From positions 9,560-73,559 of the forward strand of contig CAZPAY010000011.1 in assembly GCA_964584805.1 (NCBI GenBank): 64,000 bases of DNA, given 5' to 3'. Source of the DNA: JABHIE01 sp964584805 (GTDB taxonomy: Bacteria > Planctomycetota > UBA1135). A model generated the notes under the pieces. That model saw only the letters and a program-made list of their open reading frames with translations. It ran no database searches and was not told the origin of the DNA. Positions 18,881 to 27,392 of the stretch are shown here, one piece after another; the first letter of the stretch is position 1; every line of letters begins with the position of its first letter. The translations under genes were made by a program, and so were the position numbers.

Positions 18881-20053
18881 ATGATTACGACCCTACTCCT
18901 CGCTGCGGTTTTTCCGCAGATTGGCTTCATTGACCATACGCCAGAATCCGCCCGCGTTAGCGTGCCTGCACGCACTGCCCCAGCTCAAGCGGCTGACCAG
19001 ACGGCTGCGGCCGTCGCGCAGACATCCCCTGACAATCCAAGTGGCTCATCCGCGCCTGATTCTTTTCAAATCATTAATGGCACGGTTCTGATTGTGAATG
19101 ACCAAGTTTTGACCGAACTGGAAATTCATCAGTTGATGCTTCAAATGAAGCTCGACCCCAATTTCGCCGGCGCCGGCGACGCGATGCTTTATCACCAGGC
19201 CTCGCTTGATTTGGCTCAAGAGGTCCTCTTTAGCGAGGGCGCCACAATGTCTGGTTTTACACGGGAAATCATTACTCCCTATGTGATGACCCATTTTCAA
19301 GATGCCGTCCAACGCTCTGGCTCCATTCCGGCTTACCAACAACATTTGGCCAAACGCGGCACCAATATGCAAGCTGAGCGCGACAAACTATTTCGCAGCA
19401 CCTTGTCTGATCTTTATCAGGGACAAATATTTGGCTACCAGCCGGTAAACGGAAAAAGATTTCTTGAACAAATCTACTCGAGCCCCGAGGCCATTTTTGC
19501 TTCCTATCACGAAGACCCGAGTCGTTTTCACCAGCCCGCGGCGGTGACGGCCCAAATCATCATGGTTGCAGACAACAAGCAGCCCGCGGAAAAGGTCATC
19601 CGCCAGTTGCGGGAAGAAATCCTAAGCGACGCTTCGACCTTCGATACTGTTGCGAAAACGCATTCTCTCTATCACAAAGACACGGCCGGTTTGACTGAGT
19701 CGATTGATCCATCGACCTCTTCCTTTTCGCCGCCCGTGCGCGAGTACCTTGCCGTGGGTGAAGTGGGCGTTGTTTCCGAGCCCATAACGGATGGCCGCCT
19801 GTGGTATCTCGTCAAGATTCTTGAGTCTAATCCAGCCGGGATTCAGTCATTTGACAAGGCGCAAGCACTTATAAGGCAAGAACTTAAAAACAAGCAGCGT
19901 GCGCAAATCCTGTTTGACTCCATCCAATCGCTGAGAAAAAAATGCCATATTTGGCTTAGCCCCAACCACCAAGGTCTTCTTGACATGGTTGAATTCCGCT
20001 ATGCCCAAGCTTTAGACCGGATGGCCCCGCCAGAAGAAGGCACTAGCTTTTAA
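18881..20053 (+). CDS. SurA/PpiC-like peptidyl-prolyl isomerase (exported chaperone)
   Basis: SurA/PpiC-type proteins assist folding of exported and outer-membrane proteins. The 390-residue product from the ATG at 18881 begins with a short hydrophobic stretch (MITTLLLAAVFPQIGF) and an Ala/Pro/Gln-rich linker. A SurA-N-like helical region follows (about 65-215, IINGTVLIVNDQVLTELEIHQ...), then a parvulin domain (about 225-330: ITAQIIMVADN, FDTVAKTHS, VREYLAVGEVGVVSEPI, WYLVKILE). The ATG is preceded by AAGGAA at tight spacing. An upstream in-frame ATG at 18779 lies inside mfd and would add a non-signal sequence, so it is rejected. It lies 43 bp after mfd, likely in the same transcript. Confidence 0.82.
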   Translation: MITTLLLAAVFPQIGFIDHTPESARVSVPARTAPAQAADQTAAAVAQTSPDNPSGSSAPDSFQIINGTVLIVNDQVLTELEIHQLMLQMKLDPNFAGAGDAMLYHQASLDLAQEVLFSEGATMSGFTREIITPYVMTHFQDAVQRSGSIPAYQQHLAKRGTNMQAERDKLFRSTLSDLYQGQIFGYQPVNGKRFLEQIYSSPEAIFASYHEDPSRFHQPAAVTAQIIMVADNKQPAEKVIRQLREEILSDASTFDTVAKTHSLYHKDTAGLTESIDPSTSSFSPPVREYLAVGEVGVVSEPITDGRLWYLVKILESNPAGIQSFDKAQALIRQELKNKQRAQILFDSIQSLRKKCHIWLSPNHQGLLDMVEFRYAQALDRMAPPEEGTSF

Positions 20054-20139
20054 GCCCCGGGCGGAAAATGCCGCCTAGAATACGCAACTTGTGTGAACCG
20101 CCCCACCTGTAGCGCGTTTGCCCCATAGGGAATAAAACC

Positions 20140-21720
20140 ATGGCTGAAGAATACTACGAAGAAGAATACGACACGCACCGTCACTGGGATAATGAGGTTT
20201 CGTTTAACGATGTCCTCGCCGAGCAGCTGAAAAAAGCGCCTTACTTAATCGGTTCCATCCTGGTCCACGGCATTATCGGTATTTTGATTTCCAGCTGGAT
20301 TTTGCTCACGAGCACCACTTCTGAAGTGCCTGAAATCCAGATGGCGCAAGCCCCTCCGCCTCCCGAGGTCGAGGAAGAAGAGCCGCCACCGCCCGAAGAA
20401 ATCGAAGAAGTCATCGAAGAGCCTGTCCTGCAAGACACGGAACTTGATGAGGTAGTTGAGCAAGAAACCCTCGAAGAAACTGGCGATCCCGATTTTGATT
20501 CTGACGCGCCATTTGACCAAGATGCCTGGAACAACGATGTTGGCCTTGGCGGCGGCGGTGGCGGTAAATACGGCAAGCGCGGTGGCCGCGGCGGCAAGCG
20601 CGGCGGCACGGCTACGGAGAAGGCTGTTTCGGCGGCACTCAAGTGGCTGGCTGACCACCAAGATGCAGATGGCTTCTGGGATGCTGACGACTTCATGTAT
20701 CAAGACAAGTTCGATGACAAGCCCCCGTCTGACGGCAAGGGCAACAGCATCAATGATGTCGGCCTTACTGGGCTTTCCCTCCTTGCCTTCCAAGGCAACG
20801 GCAACACGATGGCCACCGGCAAATACAAAGAAAATGTTGGTCGCGGCATTGCTTGGTTGAAAAATGAGCAAGACGACGAAGGCCTAATTGGCGAAGAGCA
20901 CGGCGAATCTACGCTCTACAACCACTCCGTTGCCACCATGGCACTTGGCGAGGCTTACTACTTCTCCAACCAATCACCTACCCTCCGCAAGCCTATGAAA
21001 AACGCGGTTAAAGTGATTGTGAATGCTCGTAACGCTTACATGGGTTGGCGCTACAACCTTGAGCCAACGGGTGCGAATGACAGCTCCATCACGGGCTGGA
21101 TGGTCTTCGCTCTCAAGACCGCTCAAGACAGCAAGATTAAGGTCGGCAAAGATGTTTTCTTAGGCGCTGAAGAAGTGTTTAATTCACTTACCGACACAAA
21201 CACTGGGCGTACCGGATACACCTTTGAGGCCAACGGCGGCGGGGTTGGTTCTTACCCATCTCGGCGTACTCACCTCATGGATAAGTTCCCCGGCCACAAA
21301 TCAGAAGCTCTCACGGCTGTTGCGCTTCTATGCCGCATTTTCATGACCGACACTCAAAAGGTCAAGAAATGGAAAGATCACCCGCAGTACGAAATTCTCC
21401 AAAAGCAAGCTGATTTGCTCAAGGCAAAGCTGCCCGTCTGGGACGAACAGGCTGGCACCATCGACCTCTACTACTGGTACTACGCAACTTTTGCCCTCAA
21501 CCAATGGGGTGAAGACCACTGGAAGCAATGGAAAAAGGCGATTGAGAAAGCTCTCGTTCCTAATCAGCGTCTCAAAGACGAGAAAGACAACTTTTACGGC
21601 TCTTGGGATCCGCAAAACGCAGCCTGGGGCGAAGACGGCGGTCGTGTCTACTCCACTGCAATTTGCGCTCTGATTCTTGAGGTCTACTACCGTTACGCTA
21701 ACGTTTTCGGTTCTCGCTAA
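20140..21720 (+). CDS. TM-anchored alpha/alpha-toroid (prenyltransferase/squalene-oxidase-repeat-like) protein
   Basis: This 526-residue protein has a Glu/Tyr/Asp-rich cytoplasmic head (1-20) and a single membrane segment (about 36-58). A TonB-like Pro/Glu-rich stalk follows (about 70-115, PPPPEVEEEEPPPPEE), then a Gly/Lys/Arg-rich patch (136-156, GGGGGGKYGKRGGRGGKRGG). The rest (about 158-526) has the look of squalene-oxidase/prenyltransferase repeats: recurring FWDADD, GLTGLSLLAF, GIAWLKNEQ, LYNHSVATMALGEAYY, GWRYN, SSITGWMVFAL and FYGSWDPQNAAWG. Family knowledge: such anchored toroids are common in planctomycetes and their function is unknown. AGGGAA lies 9 nt before the ATG. It is followed by a terminator and by a paralogue fused to a kinase. 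Confidence 0.85.
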   Translation: MAEEYYEEEYDTHRHWDNEVSFNDVLAEQLKKAPYLIGSILVHGIIGILISSWILLTSTTSEVPEIQMAQAPPPPEVEEEEPPPPEEIEEVIEEPVLQDTELDEVVEQETLEETGDPDFDSDAPFDQDAWNNDVGLGGGGGGKYGKRGGRGGKRGGTATEKAVSAALKWLADHQDADGFWDADDFMYQDKFDDKPPSDGKGNSINDVGLTGLSLLAFQGNGNTMATGKYKENVGRGIAWLKNEQDDEGLIGEEHGESTLYNHSVATMALGEAYYFSNQSPTLRKPMKNAVKVIVNARNAYMGWRYNLEPTGANDSSITGWMVFALKTAQDSKIKVGKDVFLGAEEVFNSLTDTNTGRTGYTFEANGGGVGSYPSRRTHLMDKFPGHKSEALTAVALLCRIFMTDTQKVKKWKDHPQYEILQKQADLLKAKLPVWDEQAGTIDLYYWYYATFALNQWGEDHWKQWKKAIEKALVPNQRLKDEKDNFYGSWDPQNAAWGEDGGRVYSTAICALILEVYYRYANVFGSR

Positions 21721-21743
21721 ACGACTCTCCCGCAAATAGCGCT

Positions 21744-21773
21744 AGAGCCCGCCATTTTGGCGGGCTCTTTTTC
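21744..21773 (+). terminator. Rho-independent terminator after the first toroid gene
   Basis: The arms AGAGCCCGCC (21744-21753) and GGCGGGCTCT (21759-21768) form a perfect 10-bp GC-rich stem with loop ATTTT, followed by TTTTC. It lies 24 nt after the stop codon and separates the anchored toroid from the kinase-toroid gene, so the two paralogues are probably separate or attenuated transcription units. Confidence 0.9.
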
Positions 21774-21832
21774 GTTCTACCCCAAAAGGAAATAAGTGTG
21801 TCACGCGTGGCCGTTTTTTACTCTTGGTTAGT

Positions 21833-24676
21833 ATGCGGATTGAGATTCAAGGCGCTGAGGCCACAACTACCGAAACGCTTTCAGGGCTTACGGTTCTGGG
21901 TCGTGAAGCTTGCTGCAACATCCAATTGCCAGACGATTCCGTTTCTCGGCAGCATTGCGTCATTGAAAAGAGTGATGGCCTCTGGGAGCTCACGGACCTT
22001 GATTCTGCCAACGGCACCTGGCTAAACGGTGAGCAAATCTCTACGGCCATCTTGTCTATCGAAGATGTCATCCAAGTCGGTGATGTACAGATTCGGGTCC
22101 TTCAGATTGGCGAAGATGTTGCGGCGAACGCGCCGAAGAAAAACATGCTCGCAACGGGAGAACACCCGCTGCTTGGCAAAAAGCTCGGCGGCTACACGCC
22201 CACCAATGTCTTGGGTTCTGGCTCTTTCGGTGTCGTTTACGGTGCCACACAAATCAGTCTCGGGCGGCATGTCGCACTGAAAGTCCTCTCGCAAAAACTT
22301 GCAGAAGAAGATGAGGCTGTCGAAAAGTTTCTCCAAGAGGCACGATACGCGGGCAGTCTAAAGCACCCAAACATCGTTCAGGTCTATGACTGCGGGCGCG
22401 ATGGCGACAATGTCTATTATTCGATGGAATACTGCCCAGGCGGTAGCCTAGAAGATCACCTTCAAAAACATGGGCCAATGCCTTGGCAAGATGCACTGCA
22501 AGCCACAATGGATTGCCTCCAGGCACTTGACTTTGCAGAAGAGCAGGGGCTCGTACACCGCGATGTCAAACCAGCTAATTTGATGTTTGATTCCCACGGC
22601 TCCGTTCAACTAGCCGACCTCGGCCTGGCGACAACTCAAGCCGAATCAACGCGCATTTATGGTGGCACTCCTCATTTCATGGCACCGGAATGTTTTGTTA
22701 GCGGTGGGCTACCTGACATCCGTAGTGATTTGTATGCCTTGGGTTGCTCTTTCTTCAAGTTGGTCACCGGCGAGCCCCTCTTCGACCGTGATGGCGTTTC
22801 TGCTGTCCTTGATGCCCATCGAGACGACACACCGCCTCAATTGTCAGATTTTGATTTAGACATACCCCCCATTGTGAATCAGTTTATGCAGAAAGCCCTG
22901 CATAAAAACCCTGACCTGCGTTATTCGTCTGCGCAAGAAATGCTACGAGCGGCATTCCGCGTGGAAGGCTTAAAGCCCTTGCCCATTGAAGTGCACACGC
23001 GAGGCAACGCCCACGGCGCATCTGATTCCGATGTGCGTTCTAAACGCTATGCCGCACAAAAGGCCGCGAAAAAAAAGCGCTCCATCGTGACCGTGGCTAT
23101 TCTGGCAGTGCTTGGTATGGGCAGTCTTTTTGTTTCTCACATGATGTCAAAAGCCGAAGAAGCCAGACAGGTCGAGGTTGCCCGCATCACCGCAGAGCGT
23201 GTAGCGCAAGAAGCGGAATCGCAACGGGCAAAGGACGAGGCCTATGTGAAACATAACGAACAAGCGTTCCGCGAAGATTTTGCCTTTCCCGACGCCCTGC
23301 GCCCGATTGAGCCACGATTATCTCAGCGTTTGGATTCGGAAGAAACCTCACAGATTATTGCAGCTAGTTTTGAGAACCGGCTGAAAGGGGCTAACGATAA
23401 TTCTTTTGCTCGACCGTTGAGCACAGCAGAGTTCTTAACTTTGAATGCTGAGTTTGCATCTGGCACGAGTTCTTCGATGAGATACATTCGCGGAAAATAC
23501 GGTAAGCGCGCGCAAAGCGAATATGGGCGAGGCGGAAAGCGGCGTGGCTCCAAGACCGAAAAGGCTGTCAAATCTGCCCTTCAGTGGCTCTCGGATCATC
23601 AAGAAGCCGATGGTTTCTGGGACGCAGACCAGTTCGTGAGCCGAGACAAATACCCTAATCAACCTCACTCCGATGGAGCCGGTGGCAAGCTATATGATGT
23701 CGGCTTAACGGGCCTTTCGCTCCTTGCATTCTTAGGCGCGGGCAATACGCTCGCCGTGGGCAACCACCGCGAAAATGTTGGCCGCGGTATCGCTTGGTTA
23801 AAAAACCAACAACAAGATAATCAGGGTGCAGATGAAGGCCTCATTGGCAGAGATCTTGGCGAGAGCACTCTCTACAACCATGCGATGGCTACTCAAGCTT
23901 TGGGGGAAGCCTGTTACTTCTCCAATCATTCACCTACGCTGAATTCCGCCCTGACGCGAGCTGTTAGCGTAATCCGCAATTCGCAAAATCCCAAAGGGGG
24001 TTGGCGCTATGGCCTATCTCCTAGCGATGCCAATGACAGCTCTATCACGGCCTGGATGACCTCAGCACTCTTGACCGCGCAAGACTGTGGCGTCAAAGTT
24101 CAGCCAGAGGCCTTTCTCGGCGCAAATGTTGTCTTCGACTCTTTGACCGACTCTTCTACGGGGCGCACGGGATACACCTTTGATGCTAATGGAGGCGGCG
24201 TGGGCTCTTTTCCGAGCAGGCGTACAGACCTAATGGACAGGTTCCCCAGCAACAGATCCGAGTCACTTACGGCTGCTGCGCTTCTCTGCCGGATGCTCAT
24301 GACTGACACCAAAAAGATTCGTCGATGGGAAGACCACCCTCAATATGAAATACTCAAGAAGCAAGCCAACCTTCTTTTCAACTGCCTGCCCGTTTGGGAT
24401 GAGATTGGGGGCCGTATAGATTTTTATTATTGGTACTACGGGACATACGCCGCAAAGCAATGGGGTGGTGATCAATGGAAGCAATGGAAAAAAGCCATCG
24501 AAAAGGCGCTCATTGAGAATCAGCGGCACGAAAACGAGATGGATAATTTTTATGGCTCATGGAATCCACAAAATGCGGCTTGGGGCGATGACGGTGGTCG
24601 CGTTTACTCCACTGCGATGTGCGCTTTAATTCTTGAGGTCAATTACCGCTACTCCAGCGTTTTTGCTTTTCGCTAA
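21833..24676 (+). CDS. FHA domain-Ser/Thr kinase-TM-alpha/alpha-toroid fusion protein
   Basis: From the ATG at 21833 the 947-residue protein has an FHA phosphothreonine-binding domain (about 1-95: GRE, SRQH, NGTWLNG). A Ser/Thr kinase follows (about 118-378: GSGSFG, VALK Lys150, HRDVKPAN 242-249, DLG 262-264, APE 284-286) with all catalytic residues present. Next come a Lys-rich hinge (about 400-415), a membrane segment (about 417-435), a short coiled coil (about 438-475), a KYGKR...GGKRRG basic patch, and a toroid domain (about 575-947). The toroid is about two-thirds identical by eye to the preceding gene's product. The kinase faces the cytoplasm and the toroid the outside (inference). A TTG at 21824 could add three residues. 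Substrate and partner are unknown. Confidence 0.88.
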   Translation: MRIEIQGAEATTTETLSGLTVLGREACCNIQLPDDSVSRQHCVIEKSDGLWELTDLDSANGTWLNGEQISTAILSIEDVIQVGDVQIRVLQIGEDVAANAPKKNMLATGEHPLLGKKLGGYTPTNVLGSGSFGVVYGATQISLGRHVALKVLSQKLAEEDEAVEKFLQEARYAGSLKHPNIVQVYDCGRDGDNVYYSMEYCPGGSLEDHLQKHGPMPWQDALQATMDCLQALDFAEEQGLVHRDVKPANLMFDSHGSVQLADLGLATTQAESTRIYGGTPHFMAPECFVSGGLPDIRSDLYALGCSFFKLVTGEPLFDRDGVSAVLDAHRDDTPPQLSDFDLDIPPIVNQFMQKALHKNPDLRYSSAQEMLRAAFRVEGLKPLPIEVHTRGNAHGASDSDVRSKRYAAQKAAKKKRSIVTVAILAVLGMGSLFVSHMMSKAEEARQVEVARITAERVAQEAESQRAKDEAYVKHNEQAFREDFAFPDALRPIEPRLSQRLDSEETSQIIAASFENRLKGANDNSFARPLSTAEFLTLNAEFASGTSSSMRYIRGKYGKRAQSEYGRGGKRRGSKTEKAVKSALQWLSDHQEADGFWDADQFVSRDKYPNQPHSDGAGGKLYDVGLTGLSLLAFLGAGNTLAVGNHRENVGRGIAWLKNQQQDNQGADEGLIGRDLGESTLYNHAMATQALGEACYFSNHSPTLNSALTRAVSVIRNSQNPKGGWRYGLSPSDANDSSITAWMTSALLTAQDCGVKVQPEAFLGANVVFDSLTDSSTGRTGYTFDANGGGVGSFPSRRTDLMDRFPSNRSESLTAAALLCRMLMTDTKKIRRWEDHPQYEILKKQANLLFNCLPVWDEIGGRIDFYYWYYGTYAAKQWGGDQWKQWKKAIEKALIENQRHENEMDNFYGSWNPQNAAWGDDGGRVYSTAMCALILEVNYRYSSVFAFR

Positions 24677-24700
24677 TCCGCGGCAAGATCTTCGCAACAA

Positions 24701-24734
24701 AAAAGCGGCAAGGTCAAATGACCTTGCCGCTTTT
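24701..24734. terminator. Bidirectional terminator between the kinase-toroid gene and rpsT
   Basis: A long palindrome with arms 24701-24716 (AAAAGCGGCAAGGTCA) and 24719-24734 has A-run and T-run flanks on both sides, so it can terminate both the plus-strand kinase gene and the minus-strand rpsT gene. The perfect 16-bp stem is unusually long. Confidence 0.88.
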
Positions 24735-24754
24735 GCATCCTGGGTGTGCTTGAA

Positions 24755-25021
24755 TTAAGCCTTAAGCGCGTTGACCGCTTGGGCCAAGTGTGACTTCTTG
24801 TGCGCGCCAGCGTTGGCGTGCAACTGATTCCACTTTACATTCTTATCGATGTGCTTAGTGGCTTGAACGAAAGCAGCCTCAGCTGCCTCAAGGTTACCGG
24901 CCTCGATGGCGGTCATCGTACTTTTGATCCATGTGCGCATTTCAGAACGGCGCCCACGGTTGCGCTCACGACGCTTAGCGTTACGGATGAGCGTGGCTTT
25001 TTGGGATGGTGTGTTTGGCAT
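24755..25021 (-). CDS. rpsT: 30S ribosomal protein S20
   Basis: S20 is a primary 16S-rRNA-binding protein that helps assemble the small subunit. The 88-residue, Lys/Arg-rich helical protein has the family pattern PSQKATLIRNAKRRERNRGRRSEMRT near the N terminus, the conserved IDKNVKWNQLHANAGAHKKSHL segment near the C terminus, and the expected length. It is transcribed away from the TPR gene and ends at the shared palindromic terminator. Confidence 0.95.
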   Translation of the reverse strand: MPNTPSQKATLIRNAKRRERNRGRRSEMRTWIKSTMTAIEAGNLEAAEAAFVQATKHIDKNVKWNQLHANAGAHKKSHLAQAVNALKA

Positions 25022-25066
25022 TTCTTTACGGTAGTTACCCAGGAATGGGGCCGAATATTCTACTCG

Positions 25067-25711
25067 CTATTCAGATTCAGGCAAGCCCTCATTGGGCGTT
25101 TCTGCAGCATCTTCCCCTCGCGCTGCGGCCAAAAAGGCGGCGGGGTCGAGCGCAATGTCAGCTGAATCGTCATACCGCTTCGTTTTTAGGGCTTGCTCAG
25201 CGGCCAAATTCTTACGCGCGCGCATGGCATCCGTGTCACGGGGGTCGACATCTAGTGCTTTTTGGTAGTAGGCAAGAGCCTCATCAATGTCACCTTGAGC
25301 TGCTGCAAGAGCGCCGGCTCGCTTTGCGCAACCAGCATGGACATCGGCCAATACGCCAAAAACAGCGAGTGCTGCACCGGCATACCCGGCCCTTTCAAGG
25401 GCATCGGCCCACTGCTCTGCTACGGCATGATTGTTTGGAGATTTAACGAAAGCGCGACGCAATTGACGAGCCTCGGCGTCCGCATTGCGAGTTAAGCGGC
25501 TGAAACGAGCGGCGAGACCTGATGTGCCTGCGCCAATTTTGCCCAGGACCCCGCTACCGTCATCCGCTAAAGCCGCGCGTGCCAACAAATCAGCTGCTCT
25601 CGCCTCGCCAGGGGCAAAATCGAGAACTTGATCGCAAAGTTCCATGGCAAAATCTGGCTGCCCGCGGTCTAAGGCTTGCTCGGCTCGGTCTAGGTGTGTT
25701 TTTAGGTTCAT
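25067..25711 (-). CDS. TPR-repeat protein of unknown function
   Basis: The 214-residue protein consists mostly of tetratricopeptide-like helices: LDRAEQALDRGQPDFAMELCDQVLDFAP near the N terminus and the stronger GDIDEALAYYQKALDVDPRDTDA at about 145-167. No signal peptide or membrane segment is seen, so it is probably cytoplasmic. The C-terminal tail is acidic and Ala-rich. It lies 45 bp upstream of rpsT on the same strand and is divergent from def. A scaffold or adaptor role is likely, but no partner can be named. Confidence 0.72.
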   Translation of the reverse strand: MNLKTHLDRAEQALDRGQPDFAMELCDQVLDFAPGEARAADLLARAALADDGSGVLGKIGAGTSGLAARFSRLTRNADAEARQLRRAFVKSPNNHAVAEQWADALERAGYAGAALAVFGVLADVHAGCAKRAGALAAAQGDIDEALAYYQKALDVDPRDTDAMRARKNLAAEQALKTKRYDDSADIALDPAAFLAAARGEDAAETPNEGLPESE

Positions 25712-25758
25712 GCGTGGAATGTGAGGTGAGAGTATTCTAATGGCTTACACGGCCTGAC

Positions 25759-26291
25759 ATGGACATCATCCTTTACCCCGACCCGCGCCTGCGTGCGCGC
25801 AACCTCCCCATCACTTCCTTCGATGCGGCTCTTCGTGAGACGACGGAGGAAATGTTTGAGTTAATGTACAAAAGCCAAGGCGTTGGTTTAGCCGCGCCAC
25901 AAGTGGGTTTGAATATCCGCTTGATGGTTTTCAACCCCGGCGAAAAAGAGGGTGAAGAGGCCAAAGAAATTGTTTTGTGCAACCCAAAAATTACCGCCAA
26001 GTCCAAAGATAAAGAATTTGGAGATGAGGGGTGTTTAAGTTTCCCCGAGATTAGCGGCAGCATTGCGCGGCACATTTTTGTGCGTGTTGAGGCGCAAGGC
26101 CTTGATGGCGAAAAGATTGAGTTAGAGCTTCGAAACTGGGACGCCCGCGTTTTCCAACACGAATTCGATCACCTTGAAGGTCTCGTTTTTGTTGAGCGCA
26201 TGACCGCCGCAGACAAGACTGTTGCCAAGCCAATTCTTGAGGGTTTACGCGCTGACTGGGCAAATACTCAATTGGCCACGGGTGACGCCTA

Positions 26292-26292
<1 letters not shown>
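25759..26292 (+). CDS. def: Peptide deformylase
   Basis: Def removes the formyl group from nascent N-terminal methionine. The 177-residue metalloenzyme shows motif 1 GVGLAAPQVG, motif 2 EGCLSFP with the metal-binding cysteine, and motif 3 HEFDHLEG with both metal-binding histidines and the catalytic glutamate. Length is normal. The stop TAA overlaps the ribF start in TAATG, indicating translational coupling. Confidence 0.96.
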
Positions 26293-27337
<1,045 letters not shown>

Positions 27338-27344
27338 AAAAATT

Positions 27345-27377
27345 CAGGCGCACCTTTTTAGGTGCGCCTGTTTTTTT
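27345..27377. terminator. Terminator after tRNA-Phe, probably bidirectional
   Basis: The arms CAGGCGCACC (27345-27354) and GGTGCGCCTG (27361-27370) form a 10-bp stem with loop TTTTTA and a T7 tail on the plus strand. On the minus strand the run AATTTTTTGG after the stem can also stop transcription of the convergent nuclease gene. Confidence 0.9.
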
Positions 27378-27392
27378 GTGGTCTGCAGTAAC

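Noticed and set aside
20560..20620. Gly/Arg codon run as a CRISPR or VNTR array
   Set aside because: Imperfect low-complexity coding sequence for a GGKYGKR linker, no spacers.
20680..20710. DADD in FWDADDFMYQ as the DxDD acid motif of a functional squalene-hopene cyclase
   Set aside because: It lies in the first repeat rather than at the cyclase catalytic position, and the paralogue has DADQ, so catalysis is not supported.
20245..20871. 208-codon open frame opposite the toroid gene
   Set aside because: Mirror of Pro/Glu/Gly-rich repeats on the coding strand; the plus-strand gene has a clear ribosome-binding site and paralogue.
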